Shown here: piece by piece, positions 9,501 to 17,437 of the stretch | Position numbering within the stretch: the first letter of the stretch is position 1 | Layout of the letters: every line of letters starts with the position of its first letter | Source: Olleya sp. YS | GTDB lineage: Bacteria; Bacteroidota; Bacteroidia; Flavobacteriales; Flavobacteriaceae | DNA length: 64,000 bases | Direction of reading: 5' to 3' | Assembly (NCBI RefSeq): GCF_029760915.1 | Contig: NZ_CP121685.1 | Coordinates: 2,691,001-2,755,000 of the forward strand | The notes under the pieces: model-generated | Database searches by the model: none | Told to the model about the DNA's origin: nothing | What the model saw: the letters and a program-made list of their open reading frames with translations, nothing else | Program-made: the position numbers and the translations under genes

Positions 9501-12003
9501 TGATAGTTACATATATTAAAGTAGATTCTGGTAGATTAATCGATGGATTATATGTTGTTACAGAATTTTCGACGTCTGTACTTACTATGTCATCTCCTCC
9601 AGGAGTTGTACCAATATTTAAAATGTAGCCTATTGCATATGGACTAGGATTCCATTCTAAATTTGTTGTTATTGGGACATCAATTGCACCATCAGTTGGT
9701 AGTATTAAAGTCGTACAAGATGTTGGACTTTCGGTTGTACCAGTTGTAAAACTCTCCTCAGGACAACTTAATGTATTACCACTATAGAAATAAGGCGTAA
9801 TAGTCACATAGATTTGTGTATTAGACGGAAAATTACTTCCAATATTATAACTGGTGACATCACCAACATCAGCATTATTTAAAATGTCTGTTCCGCCTGG
9901 TGTTGTACCAATACTTAAAAAATAACCACATGCACCTAAATTAGCATTCCATTCTAAGGTTTCATTCAACGCAACGTTTGTAGCTCCTGATAAAGGATTA
10001 ATTAATGTTACACAATCTTCAGATGGAGAAGTTACATTTAAAGTAATATCATTTCTTATCAATAATAAATTTTTACCTCCTGTTCCTGGTGGATTAGTAT
10101 TTTCAAATAGGACTAGATCACTGGTAATTTCAGTATAGTAAATTCCGTCATCACAGCTATCTAATGAAGGTATTGTATAGTTGGGACTATCTGGCGCTCC
10201 AGGAATAGCCACACCATCTTTAAACCAAGTGTAATGGTTTTGCGTACCAGCGCAAACCGTTGTTAAGGTTACACTATCTCCAGCATTTGCATTTATAGTA
10301 TCAATAGTATCGACTTTTGCTTGTGGTGCATAAAAATAATCTTCAATATTATCTAGCCATGTCCAACTTGGAGCTGGTCCTGGAGTGTTATCATGTATGA
10401 CTAAATTGGCATGCTGATCTTCAAAATGTCCAAATTCAAAATAATTATTATCAAATGCTAAATCAAATCCAATAGGTGTTCCATTTTGCATTTCTACCAA
10501 CGATGCAAAATCTGGTATTTGACCTGTAAGCAAATTATAACTAACAATCAGCGCACCACCACCTATGCCTCCTGCATTTAATCTGATGGTATAAAATTGA
10601 TCTAAAATAGCAGTACCTGGAAACAAGTTGTGATCTATTATTAAGGTACTTAATACAATGTTTTGTGTTATATCTAAAGATTCTATTTGATTGTAAGATG
10701 CACGCAAAGTATATAGATTAACATTTTGAGTTAAATCTAATCCAGTGGTGGTAAACAGGTTTTGGCTAATGTCTAATGAATTTAATTCTAAGTTTTGAGT
10801 GACATCTAAGTTAGGTAATAAATTAATCGACAAATCAGCACTACGTAATTCTAGATTTTGAGTTAAATCTAACGTAGGTAATACATTATCTCTTAAAACC
10901 AAATACCTAAGAACAGCGTTCTGAGTTAAATCCATACTTGGTAATTGATTAGAATAGGCTTCAAAGCGATCTACTAATACATTTTGAGTAATATTAATTG
11001 TAGTAAAATTATTAACATTTAGTCTAATGGTTTCAAGTAGTGTATTTTGTGTTAAATCTATGGTATCCATATCATTACGTGACAAATCTAAGTCAACTAA
11101 CTGATAATTTTGAGTTAAATCAACTACTAAAGGTGTTGTCTGATTGGATGTGATATCTAAATCTTCTAAGTTAGGTAACACAGAAAAATCTAAAGGATTT
11201 TGAATGTCATGTATAATGATAAAAATATCGGTAAGCGTTGTCGAGTTTGGAAGTAATAAATTCTCAACATAAGTTCCCCAAAGGTATAAGCTTTCTAAAT
11301 TTATATAATTAGAGATATCAATAGTTGGAATATCAATACTACTAATTCTTAACGTTTTTAAAACAGTAAAAACATTAGGAAGTGTAATAACAACATTATT
11401 TACAGCAGATCCACCAATATTTAAATCTTCTAAGCCATCTAGTAGTGAAAAATCTAAACTAATGTCAGCTAAGTAGCGAACATAAATATCGGTTAATGTG
11501 GGTGTAATTGGTAAAATTAAATCTGTAACATTTCTAAGATTATCAATATCTATTTCTATTAAATTAATATTTTGTGATAAATCAATTACTGTTATTGGTG
11601 GATCACCAGGAGTAGTGAAATTACTTTCTAAAAAAATCATTTCTAATAAAATATTTTGAGTAAAATCAATACTATTTAAAGCATCATTATCATCCGTTGT
11701 AAATTCAGTTAGTAATACTAATGCAGATAAATCAACATCTATTACTGGATTAGTACCTAAATCTAAACTAGTCAAGTTAACAAATGCGCTTATACCTGTA
11801 ATATCTGATATGGCATTGCCTGCTAAATTTAAAGTGTTAATGGCTTGAGCATCTGCATCAAGAATATTACCATTTAATCCATTGGTATCTATACCTTGAT
11901 TGATTAACTCTTGTTCAAAGTTAGCATCAGGAATAACTGTGGTTTGCGCGTTAACTATTGATAAAGCAAATAGGAAAAAAATTGAAAAGTAAAGTGATTT
12001 CAT
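6562..12003 (-). CDS. Giant T9SS-exported adhesin-like protein: LRR, Ig-like, 11 Fn3-like modules, type B CTD
   Basis: The 1813-residue protein begins with signal peptide MKSLYFSIFFLFALSIVNAQ. Residues ~25-480 are leucine-rich repeats with a recurrent 'LDLTQN' turn, resembling internalin-type LRRs. About 560-660 hold an Ig/PKD-like segment (HYTWFKDG, DDGIYYTEI). From ~664 to ~1730 there are eleven modules each starting Cys-x-x-Leu-x-x-Pro and ending in xxSFTTE. The last ~80 residues (PSFFTPNDDAYNQYW to GHFTLKR) are the T9SS type B sorting domain. The modules match those of the shorter paralogue at 4686-6317. Middle modules are nearly identical at DNA level with an exact 291-base period. It is probably a cell-surface binding protein; the ligand is unknown. 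Confidence 0.88.
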   Translation of the reverse strand: MKSLYFSIFFLFALSIVNAQTTVIPDANFEQELINQGIDTNGLNGNILDADAQAINTLNLAGNAISDITGISAFVNLTSLDLGTNPVIDVDLSALVLLTEFTTDDNDALNSIDFTQNILLEMIFLESNFTTPGDPPITVIDLSQNINLIEIDIDNLRNVTDLILPITPTLTDIYVRYLADISLDFSLLDGLEDLNIGGSAVNNVVITLPNVFTVLKTLRISSIDIPTIDISNYINLESLYLWGTYVENLLLPNSTTLTDIFIIIHDIQNPLDFSVLPNLEDLDITSNQTTPLVVDLTQNYQLVDLDLSRNDMDTIDLTQNTLLETIRLNVNNFTTINITQNVLVDRFEAYSNQLPSMDLTQNAVLRYLVLRDNVLPTLDLTQNLELRSADLSINLLPNLDVTQNLELNSLDISQNLFTTTGLDLTQNVNLYTLRASYNQIESLDITQNIVLSTLIIDHNLFPGTAILDQFYTIRLNAGGIGGGALIVSYNLLTGQIPDFASLVEMQNGTPIGFDLAFDNNYFEFGHFEDQHANLVIHDNTPGPAPSWTWLDNIEDYFYAPQAKVDTIDTINANAGDSVTLTTVCAGTQNHYTWFKDGVAIPGAPDSPNYTIPSLDSCDDGIYYTEITSDLVLFENTNPPGTGGKNLLLIRNDITLNVTSPSEDCVTLINPLSGATNVALNETLEWNANLGACGYFLSIGTTPGGTDILNNADVGDVTSYNIGSNFPSNTQIYVTITPYFYSGNTLSCPEESFTTGTTESPTSCTTLILPTDGAIDVPITTNLEWNPSPYAIGYILNIGTTPGGDDIVSTDVENSVTTYNPSINLPESTLIYVTIIPYNNLGYATGCIEESFTTEGFTPNCTTLSSPINNAINVLVNTDVSWNSVMDATGYNLSVGTTSGGTDILNNQDVGNVTNFDLPADLPFGTQIYVSIIPYNTSGSAVGCTEESFITEQIPPICTNLSSPLNGVIDVSIATDLSWNVINNATGYLLTVGTTSGGTDIINNQDLGNVTTFNLPTDLPDETQIFVTITPYNSAGNAIGCAEESFTTEVVTPLCTSLISPLGGAVDVSIATDVSWTAIGNATGYLLIVGTTSGGTNIVNNQDVGSVTTFDLPTDLPDETQIFVTIIPYNSAGNAIGCIEESFTTEVVIPLCTSLASPLQGAINVSIATDVSWTAIGNATGYFLTVGTTSGGTDIINNQDVGNVTTFDLPTDLPDETQIFVTITPYNSAGNAFGCTEESFTTEVVIPLCTSLISPLDGAVDVSIATDISWTSIGNATGYLLTVGTTSGATNIVNNQDVGNVTTFDLPMDLPGITQIFVSITPYNSAGNALGCTEESFITELPPPSCSNLISPFFQETDVALDTDLAWSASDYADGYLITIGTNTGLDDILATVDVGNVLSYDIPFDLPNNTTVYVTVTSYNATGGTVCGDDQFTTEDLTPLCVSLTAPLNGETNVAINTNISWQPEINAEGYILTMGTTAGGNDLVNAIDVGNITTYNYPNILPQNTQIFVSAIPYNYLGQATGCIEESFTTELLIPDCTSLSSPFNGETNVSITTDLNWAAIAYTDGYILSVGTTSGGTDLINGLDVGNVTSYAFAENWPDDTTIYVTIIPYNSVGSASNCSEVSFTTEVVIPDCTYLISPFNTEIDVLVGSLLTWETIDNAIGYIVSIGTTPNGTDIADAIDVGNSTTYQPTTDFVDNTNIYVSIIPYNTAGNALGCVSEQFTTENRSIITPSFFTPNDDAYNQYWKVQDPKNEIKTIYIFDRFGKLIKSFGNTSVGWDGTFNGDNLPTDDYWYLLELFDGTIQKGHFTLKR
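7819..9565 (-). repeat. In-frame 291-base tandem repeat array inside the giant T9SS gene
   Basis: The landmark sequence 'ACCAACATCTTGATT' or a close variant recurs at 7819, 8110, 8401, 8692, 8983 and 9274, exactly 291 bases apart each time (97 codons). The copies at 8110-9274 are the most alike at nucleotide level, pointing to recent unequal duplication. Outside this stretch the modules continue but are more diverged and the spacing drifts (for example 288 between 7531 and 7819). Confidence 0.85.
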
Positions 12004-12103
12004 AAAAATCCAGAGGTTGTTCTAGTTTTGGTTTATACAAAGTACGATAAAACTGACTTATTTAGATGTTAAAAACCGAACGATTTTCAATTATTTATTA
12101 AAT

Positions 12104-12136
12104 AAAAAAAACCATTAAGTAAAAATTACCTAATGG
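12104..12136 (-). terminator. Rho-independent terminator after the cold-shock gene
   Basis: An 11-base stem, CCATTAAGTAA with TTACCTAATGG around AAA (12112-12136, one wobble/mismatch), followed on the minus strand by eight Ts. It lies 27 bases downstream of the cold-shock-domain gene stop. Confidence 0.75.
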
Positions 12137-12162
12137 CTTTAAAACTTTTATGTATTAAAAAA

Positions 12163-12618
12163 TTATATCTTCTTAACTTTTACTGCATTCATACCTTTCA
12201 TACCACGCTCTAACTCAAACGAGACTTTGTCGTTTTCTGCTATTTGATCAATTAAACCACTGACATGACAAAAATATTTCTCGTTATTCTCAGTATCAAT
12301 AATAAATCCAAATCCTTTAGAGGTGTCAAAAAAGGACACTTTACCATTTCTTATTGGATCTTCCTCTTCGCCTTCCACTTTTTTAGGAACACCTAAAACA
12401 ATTTCTTCTGCATCAATTTTCTCTTTCATCTCTGGATCTGGTGGAGTATCTACCAAGTTTCCATTGTAATCTACATAAGCAAATTGGATACCATCAGAGC
12501 CTCCGTTTGCTTCTTTTTCAGCTTTTCTAGCTTCCATTTTTTTGCGCTTATCTTCTCTTTTCTTTAAGCGTTTTTTTTCTTTTTCACTTTTATTAAATGT
12601 CTGTTGTGATTTTGCCAT
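12163..12618 (-). CDS. Cold-shock-domain protein with basic N-terminal extension
   Basis: This 151-residue protein has a C-terminal cold-shock domain (about residues 90-151) with the RNP1-like motif GKVSFFDTSKGFGFI and an RNP2-like YFCHVSG, which binds single-stranded RNA/DNA. Unlike ~70-residue CspA proteins it has ~85 extra N-terminal residues: a highly charged Lys/Arg/Glu helix (EKEKKRLKKREDKRKKMEARKAEKEA) and an acidic linker. Such extended proteins are common in Flavobacteria and likely act as RNA chaperones. A TATCTTTG box at 12748-12755 would give a 5' untranslated leader of roughly 125 bases, as is usual for cold-shock mRNAs. A terminator follows. Confidence 0.85.
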   Translation of the reverse strand: MAKSQQTFNKSEKEKKRLKKREDKRKKMEARKAEKEANGGSDGIQFAYVDYNGNLVDTPPDPEMKEKIDAEEIVLGVPKKVEGEEEDPIRNGKVSFFDTSKGFGFIIDTENNEKYFCHVSGLIDQIAENDKVSFELERGMKGMNAVKVKKI

Positions 12619-12747
12619 TAGCGTTATTAAATAGGTTTTAAAATGAATTCATTTAACAGAAAGTAATAAAAAGCTATGTTCTGCTTAACGATTCAATACT
12701 ACTTGTGAAGTGTGGAAAAGGAAAGGTTTACTTACTTAAATGAGTTA

Positions 12748-12755
12748 CAAAGATA
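12748..12755 (-). promoter_or_regulatory. -7 box (TATCTTTG) for the cold-shock gene
   Basis: The minus strand reads TATCTTTG, a full match to TAnnTTTG, 130 bases upstream of the cold-shock gene start. No convincing -33 element is visible. If used, the transcript has a long leader. Confidence 0.4.
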
Positions 12756-12829
12756 CTAACTTTTTAATTAATTATGTATTTAACTGATATTTAAATAATT
12801 GTGTTAAATATTTAATAATAGTATTCAAA

Positions 12830-12841
12830 ATCGTATACGAT
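12830..12841. promoter_or_regulatory. Candidate GntR operator palindrome
   Basis: ATCGTATACGAT is a perfect 12-base palindrome, 16 bases upstream of the GntR-family gene start at 12858. GTATAC-centred palindromes are typical operators of FCD-type GntR regulators, so negative autoregulation is likely. It sits just upstream of a -7-like TATATTTA sequence, where a bound repressor would block initiation. Confidence 0.55.
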
Positions 12842-12857
12842 ATATTATATTTACATT

Positions 12858-13499
12858 ATGATTATAAAAATCACCCTAAGAGATCAAATTAAAACACTAC
12901 TTATCCAAAAAATGCGAGAAGGAAAACTTGTTGCAGGACAGTCTTTATCATTGGCTGGATTGGCAAGGGAATTAGACGTTAGTGTTACACCTATTAGAGA
13001 AGCTTTAACACAATTACAACAAGTAAATATTATTGAAGCTATTCCTAATAAAGGATTTATCATAAAAAATATAAGTAAAGAAGAAGCTATAAATTTATAT
13101 CAATTAATTGCTACGATTGAGGCATTAGCTGTACAAAATTCTACATTTAAAACTTCTACTATAAAGGATTTAAAAAAACAAGAATCTAAGCTTAGATTAT
13201 TAGAAGATGGTCTGGAGCGAATTAATGCTGATATAAAATTTCATGATATACTTATATCCGATTACGATAGTGAGATAGCTAAACAGATATTATCTGATTT
13301 AAAAACTAGAATATTTTTTTACGAGTTAGAATTTATGAAATCCAAGCACTTTTTTAGTGATTCCAACAATCATCATGAAATTATCATTAACCATATTGAG
13401 AACAATCAACTAATCGAAGCAGCAGAAATTGTTAAAGACAATTGGCTACAAATTTTAAAATTTATAAATAATGAAACTGAATCACATACTATATTTTAG
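12858..13499 (+). CDS. GntR-family transcriptional regulator, FCD type
   Basis: The 213-residue protein has an N-terminal winged helix-turn-helix (about residues 5-70) with the GntR motif LAGLARELDVSVTPIREALTQL and a wing ending NKGFIIKNIS. A C-terminal all-helical FCD domain (about 78-200) contains the metal/ligand-binding acidic and His residues (FHDIL, NHHEIIINHI). FCD regulators sense carboxylic acids or similar metabolites; the effector here is unknown. Its last 29 bases overlap the start of the lipoprotein gene at 13471, so the two are translationally coupled. A palindrome at 12830-12841 is a candidate self-operator. Confidence 0.85.
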   Translation: MIIKITLRDQIKTLLIQKMREGKLVAGQSLSLAGLARELDVSVTPIREALTQLQQVNIIEAIPNKGFIIKNISKEEAINLYQLIATIEALAVQNSTFKTSTIKDLKKQESKLRLLEDGLERINADIKFHDILISDYDSEIAKQILSDLKTRIFFYELEFMKSKHFFSDSNNHHEIIINHIENNQLIEAAEIVKDNWLQILKFINNETESHTIF

Positions 13500-14439
13500 T
13501 CTAGCCCTTATTATGTCTTGTCAGAACACCAACAAAGACATCATAACTTCTAATCATTTAACTAACAAAGACGTTTTAATTCCTGAATTATTTCTACCAG
13601 ATATAGTAACTAATTTAAAAGATCAAGAATTTGGTTTGACTCTTTCACCAGATTGTAAAACAATTTTATTTACAAGAAGAATTGGAGACGAAAAGCAAAA
13701 AGTTTACGAAACCCGTTTTGCTAATAATATATGGTCAACTCCTGTAATTACAAGTTTTTCTACAGATAGAGACGAATCACCTCAATTTAGTAAAGATGGT
13801 AACACTGTATATTTTGGAAGTGCAAGACCTATACCTAATAGACCTAATAAGGGAAATTTTGATATGAATGTTTGGCAAACACAATGGGTTGATGGTAAAT
13901 GGACCACTCCTATTCCACTACCTGAGATTATAAATAAAGTACAAGTTGAAAATGAGGAATGGCCTTCCAGTAATGTTAGCCATTTTGTGACAGCAAATGA
14001 TACAACTTTTTACACAGGAACAATGAATAGAAATGACAAGGGACTTGACATCTATGAAACTTCAATTGTTAATGGAGAATTTAGTAATTTTAAAAAACTA
14101 CCTAAAACCATTAATAAAGAGGATAAATGGGAGTATGCTCCTGTAATATCTGCAGATGGACAATATTTATTTTTTCAAGTTTACAATCGTGAGGATGGTT
14201 TTGGTGGCGACGATATTTTTATAAGTAAAAAAGATAAAAATAATCAATGGTTGCCATCAGTAAATCTTGGAAAACTTATTAATACAAACATGAATGAGTG
14301 TCCAGCAGCTATTTCTAGCGATGGTAAGTACTTTTTCTTTTCTAGAGATTACAAAAAAAATCCAGAAGAATATGATGGTATTTCAAGTTTGTATTTTGTA
14401 GAAACTAGAGCACTAAATTTAGATAATCTTTTTAAATAA
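13471..14439 (+). CDS. WD40-like (PD40) beta-propeller lipoprotein
   Basis: The 322-residue protein begins with a lipoprotein signal, MKLNHILYFSLALIMSC, with the lipobox Cys at ~17. The rest holds PD40/TolB-like propeller blades, seen as repeated 'LSPDCKTILFTRR', 'FSKDGNTVYFGSAR', 'SADGQYLFFQVYN' and 'SSDGKYFFFSRD' strands separated by 60-70 residues. Such proteins sit in the periplasm, tethered to a membrane, and often bind peptides or sugars; no enzymatic motif is visible. It overlaps the upstream GntR gene by 29 bases and is followed after seven bases by another lipoprotein gene, so this is a three-gene operon. Confidence 0.78.
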   Translation: MKLNHILYFSLALIMSCQNTNKDIITSNHLTNKDVLIPELFLPDIVTNLKDQEFGLTLSPDCKTILFTRRIGDEKQKVYETRFANNIWSTPVITSFSTDRDESPQFSKDGNTVYFGSARPIPNRPNKGNFDMNVWQTQWVDGKWTTPIPLPEIINKVQVENEEWPSSNVSHFVTANDTTFYTGTMNRNDKGLDIYETSIVNGEFSNFKKLPKTINKEDKWEYAPVISADGQYLFFQVYNREDGFGGDDIFISKKDKNNQWLPSVNLGKLINTNMNECPAAISSDGKYFFFSRDYKKNPEEYDGISSLYFVETRALNLDNLFK

Positions 14440-14446
14440 TAGTAAC

Positions 14447-14893
14447 ATGAAAAAAATATTAATACTCTCTATCTCATTGTTTATAACACTTAGTTGTCAG
14501 TCTCAAAATAATAAGGAGGACAAAAAACTTGTAGCCATGTCTGACACATATCAAAAAGCCTACAAAAAAGGGTCTATCTATTATAAAATAGGAAGCGACA
14601 TTCCTTTTACTGGTACACTATATGGTAAATATGATAATGGAAATTACATGACGATGCAAGAATATGTTGATGGTATTGGTAACGGTAAATGGATTGATTT
14701 TGATCCAATGGGAAACAAAGTTTGTGAAGGTACCTATATAGATAACAAAGTTGAAGGACCAGTTACATTTTTTTACGAAAACGGAAGTGTTAAATCTAAA
14801 GGTCAATATTTAGACTGGAAACAACCTATTGGTTTGTGGACTTACTTTGATAAAGAAGGTAATGTTGTACATACTATGACATACACTCGTTAA
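14447..14893 (+). CDS. MORN-repeat lipoprotein
   Basis: This 148-residue lipoprotein has the signal MKKILILSISLFITLSC with the lipobox Cys near 17. Residues ~85-148 contain YwqK-like MORN repeats (GNGKWIDFDPMGNKVCEGTYIDNKVEGPVTFFYENG..). This fold is widespread in Bacteroidota envelope proteins and is sometimes mislabelled as toxin-antitoxin; no toxin partner is present here. It is third in the GntR operon. It is convergent with the EamA gene, with a single base between the stops. Confidence 0.72.
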   Translation: MKKILILSISLFITLSCQSQNNKEDKKLVAMSDTYQKAYKKGSIYYKIGSDIPFTGTLYGKYDNGNYMTMQEYVDGIGNGKWIDFDPMGNKVCEGTYIDNKVEGPVTFFYENGSVKSKGQYLDWKQPIGLWTYFDKEGNVVHTMTYTR

Positions 14894-14894
14894 A

Positions 14895-15812
14895 TTACTT
14901 TCTTAATCTAGAAAATGGTATAAATTTCTTTTTAGAATTAATAAAATACACACCCAATAGTAAGATAAATGCTGCAACTAAAGATTGTGTGGTTAATTGT
15001 TCTTCTAAAACGTACCAACCTAAAAATAAAGCTATAACTGGATTAACGTAAGCGGAAGTAGCAACCTTCTCTGTAGAGACTTCTTTTAATAAATAATTAA
15101 AAGCTGTAAACGCTACAACACCTCCAAAAATTATAAGTAAAACCATTGACCATTGCGCATTGCTACTCCATGATAAAGGTGCTGTCCAAGTTTCATTAAA
15201 ACTATAACTTAACACTATTAAAATCATACTAGCAATAATCATCTGGTAACCTGTAGCCACAAGATAGCTTTTAGGTAAATCAGCTTTAGACACAAAAATG
15301 CTTCCGTAACTCCAACTTAATATACAAGTAAACATTAAGGTAATGCCAATGTAGCTATCCTCATTTAATTGTAAACTATCTTGAGATACTAAAAGATACA
15401 TTCCAATTAATCCCAAAACAACGCCAATTATGGCTTTAGTTTTGATTTCAAAACCATTTAAAACACGCATTAACAAAATTACAAACAACGGTTGTGTGGC
15501 AGCTATCAATGCTGCAAAACCACTATCAACATATTTTAAAGCCCAAACAAAAACACCATTGCCATACACTAAGAATAAAAAACCAATAATAACCGAGTTT
15601 TTAAATTGTTTAAATGTAATTTTTAAGGATACCTTCAGTAACAACGCGATGCACATAATTAATATGGCAGAACAAAAAAATCTAATAGATGCCAAGTAAA
15701 AAGGTGGTATTTCTTGGACTGCTATTTTATTAAGCAAATATGTAGATCCCCAAATAACATATATTGAGAAAAAAGAAAGTATAATTAATATTGATTTTCT
15801 AGTAGTGTCCAT
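14895..15812 (-). CDS. EamA/DMT-family membrane transporter
   Basis: The 305-residue protein has ten hydrophobic segments in two five-helix halves, each an EamA domain. The start MDTTRKSILIILSFFSIYVIWGSTYL shows the characteristic 'IWGSTY' of the drug/metabolite transporter superfamily, and the second half has 'GGVVAFTAFNYLL' and 'NPVIALFLGWYVL'. Members export amino acids or other metabolites across the inner membrane; substrate unknown. It is a single gene, convergent with the MORN lipoprotein and divergent from the DUF3817 gene. Confidence 0.85.
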   Translation of the reverse strand: MDTTRKSILIILSFFSIYVIWGSTYLLNKIAVQEIPPFYLASIRFFCSAILIMCIALLLKVSLKITFKQFKNSVIIGFLFLVYGNGVFVWALKYVDSGFAALIAATQPLFVILLMRVLNGFEIKTKAIIGVVLGLIGMYLLVSQDSLQLNEDSYIGITLMFTCILSWSYGSIFVSKADLPKSYLVATGYQMIIASMILIVLSYSFNETWTAPLSWSSNAQWSMVLLIIFGGVVAFTAFNYLLKEVSTEKVATSAYVNPVIALFLGWYVLEEQLTTQSLVAAFILLLGVYFINSKKKFIPFSRLRK

Positions 15813-15903
15813 TGTAATTTATGTCAACGAAATTAACGATAAATCCAATGTAAAAATCATAATTAGCTAAACTATATTTATCTTTGTATTAAAGATATTG
15901 ATT

Positions 15904-16179
15904 ATGCTCAACACATTCCGTATTGTAGCCTTATTAGAAGGTGTCTCATACTTACTGTTAATGGCTGCAGCCATATACAAAAGACTACCTTCTGGAGACG
16001 ATGTTTATGTCAAATTACTAGGTATGCCACATGGATTATTATTTGTAGCGTACATCGCTTTAGCATTTTTATTAAAACCAGAACAACAATGGTCAAGTAA
16101 AGACTTTAGTATTATTTTATTGGCATCTATACTACCTTTTGGAACATTCTATGTTGATAAAAAATATTTGAAGTCTTAA
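15904..16179 (+). CDS. DUF3817 small membrane protein
   Basis: A 91-residue protein with three predicted membrane helices and the conserved features of DUF3817: an N-terminal 'FRIVALLEGVSYLLLM', a central 'LGMPHGLLFVAY', and a C-terminal helix ending in basic residues. The function of the family is unknown. I start at the ATG at 15904; a TTG at 15898 in the same frame adds two residues. The sequence TATCTTTG at 15879-15886 matches the -7 box and would give a very short leader. Confidence 0.75.
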   Translation: MLNTFRIVALLEGVSYLLLMAAAIYKRLPSGDDVYVKLLGMPHGLLFVAYIALAFLLKPEQQWSSKDFSIILLASILPFGTFYVDKKYLKS

Positions 16180-16225
16180 ATTGTTGAATAAAAAATAGTA
16201 ATATTGAATTGTTAATTCATTCACT

Positions 16226-17437
16226 ATGAACATTTTTCCTCGACTCTCACTGCTTTTAGGATGCCTTTTACTATTAGGTTGTGATACCTTTACCTCAAAA
16301 AATCAATCGTCAATAACATCAGACACTATTAATAATACTAAAGAAGACTTAGTGCTATTAGATAATCAATATGTCATTAATGGACATAGTTTTAGCGATG
16401 CACTAACGACTGTTTACTTACACAAATTTGAAAATAGAATTCCTGTAATTATAGATTCGGTTACTGTTGTAGATAAAAAATTTCAGTTTAAAGGAGACAT
16501 TGACACGCCAGATTATTACAGTCTATCTAGTAATTTAAGTAATAAACGGTTTAGGCTATTAATTGACGCTTCAAAAATTAATGTTTTTTTAAATGAAACT
16601 ATAGAAAACTCGTCAAGCTACTCTTCTACACCTATTCAAAAAGATTATGCAGCTTACTCTAAAAAAATGTATAGTTTTAGAAATAAAGGGGTGGATTTGT
16701 ACTATAATTTAAAAGGCGATTTTTCTAATAAAAGTATTTCTAAACTTAGGAAAGATCGATCAGCGTTGTTTAAGCAAACTGGAGAGTACACAAGACAATT
16801 TATCCAAGACAATCCAAACTCTTACTTTACTACTCTAGTTATAAAAGAGAATATTGATGCTTATGGACATCAAAAATTAAGGGAATTTTATAACAGTTTG
16901 TCTCCTGAAATTAAAAGTATGGCTTCGGTTAAAGCTATAGATTCTTTAATTATTGAAAAAGAAAATTACGTAGCAAAACCAATTCCTATTAAAGCTGAAA
17001 CCGTAGCAAAAACTTATGAAGAATATAGACCAAAAGCATATAGTTTAAGCGGTAAAAACCAATATGGTGAGACCATGTCATTAAACTCAATTCCTCGTGG
17101 TAAAGTTGTGCTATTAGACTTTTGGGCAAGTTGGTGTGGTCCATGTCGTGCATCAAACCCAAATTTAGTTGCTTTGTATAATAAATACAACGCAGATGGT
17201 TTTGAAATTATGAGCATTAGTGAAGATAAAGGTCAAGCCGAATGGATAAGTGCAATACATGTGGATAACCTCAATTGGGATTATCATATTTTGGATAAAA
17301 ATAAATCTATTGCCTTTAGATATGGTGTAGAGAGTATCCCATTTAAGCTATTAATAGACAAAAAAGGACGTATTGCTAGCGAGAAAATTTCTGGACGTAA
17401 GCTAGAGCAACGTATTATAGAGTTATTGGCTGAATAG
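16226..17437 (+). CDS. Thioredoxin-fold lipoprotein, TlpA/DUF4369 type
   Basis: The 403-residue protein starts with lipoprotein signal MNIFPRLSLLLGCLLLLGC (lipid-attached Cys ~19). Residues ~45-150 form the DUF4369-like domain common before thioredoxin modules in Bacteroidota. Residues ~270-403 are a TlpA/ResA thioredoxin domain with the redox motif WCGPC (Cys 304 and 307) and a cis-Pro loop (SIPFKLLID). It likely acts as a periplasmic thiol-disulfide reductant, for example in cytochrome c or envelope-protein maturation; the partner is unknown. It ends one base before the thioesterase gene on the other strand. Confidence 0.83.
   Translation: MNIFPRLSLLLGCLLLLGCDTFTSKNQSSITSDTINNTKEDLVLLDNQYVINGHSFSDALTTVYLHKFENRIPVIIDSVTVVDKKFQFKGDIDTPDYYSLSSNLSNKRFRLLIDASKINVFLNETIENSSSYSSTPIQKDYAAYSKKMYSFRNKGVDLYYNLKGDFSNKSISKLRKDRSALFKQTGEYTRQFIQDNPNSYFTTLVIKENIDAYGHQKLREFYNSLSPEIKSMASVKAIDSLIIEKENYVAKPIPIKAETVAKTYEEYRPKAYSLSGKNQYGETMSLNSIPRGKVVLLDFWASWCGPCRASNPNLVALYNKYNADGFEIMSISEDKGQAEWISAIHVDNLNWDYHILDKNKSIAFRYGVESIPFKLLIDKKGRIASEKISGRKLEQRIIELLAE

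Noticed and set aside
6830-10012. Regularly spaced direct repeats resembling a CRISPR or satellite array
   Set aside because: The 291-base period is a multiple of three and lies within one open coding frame; each copy encodes a protein module.
14447-14893. MORN lipoprotein as an antitoxin of a toxin-antitoxin pair
   Set aside because: No toxin gene lies next to it; it has a lipoprotein signal and belongs to an operon with a propeller lipoprotein.
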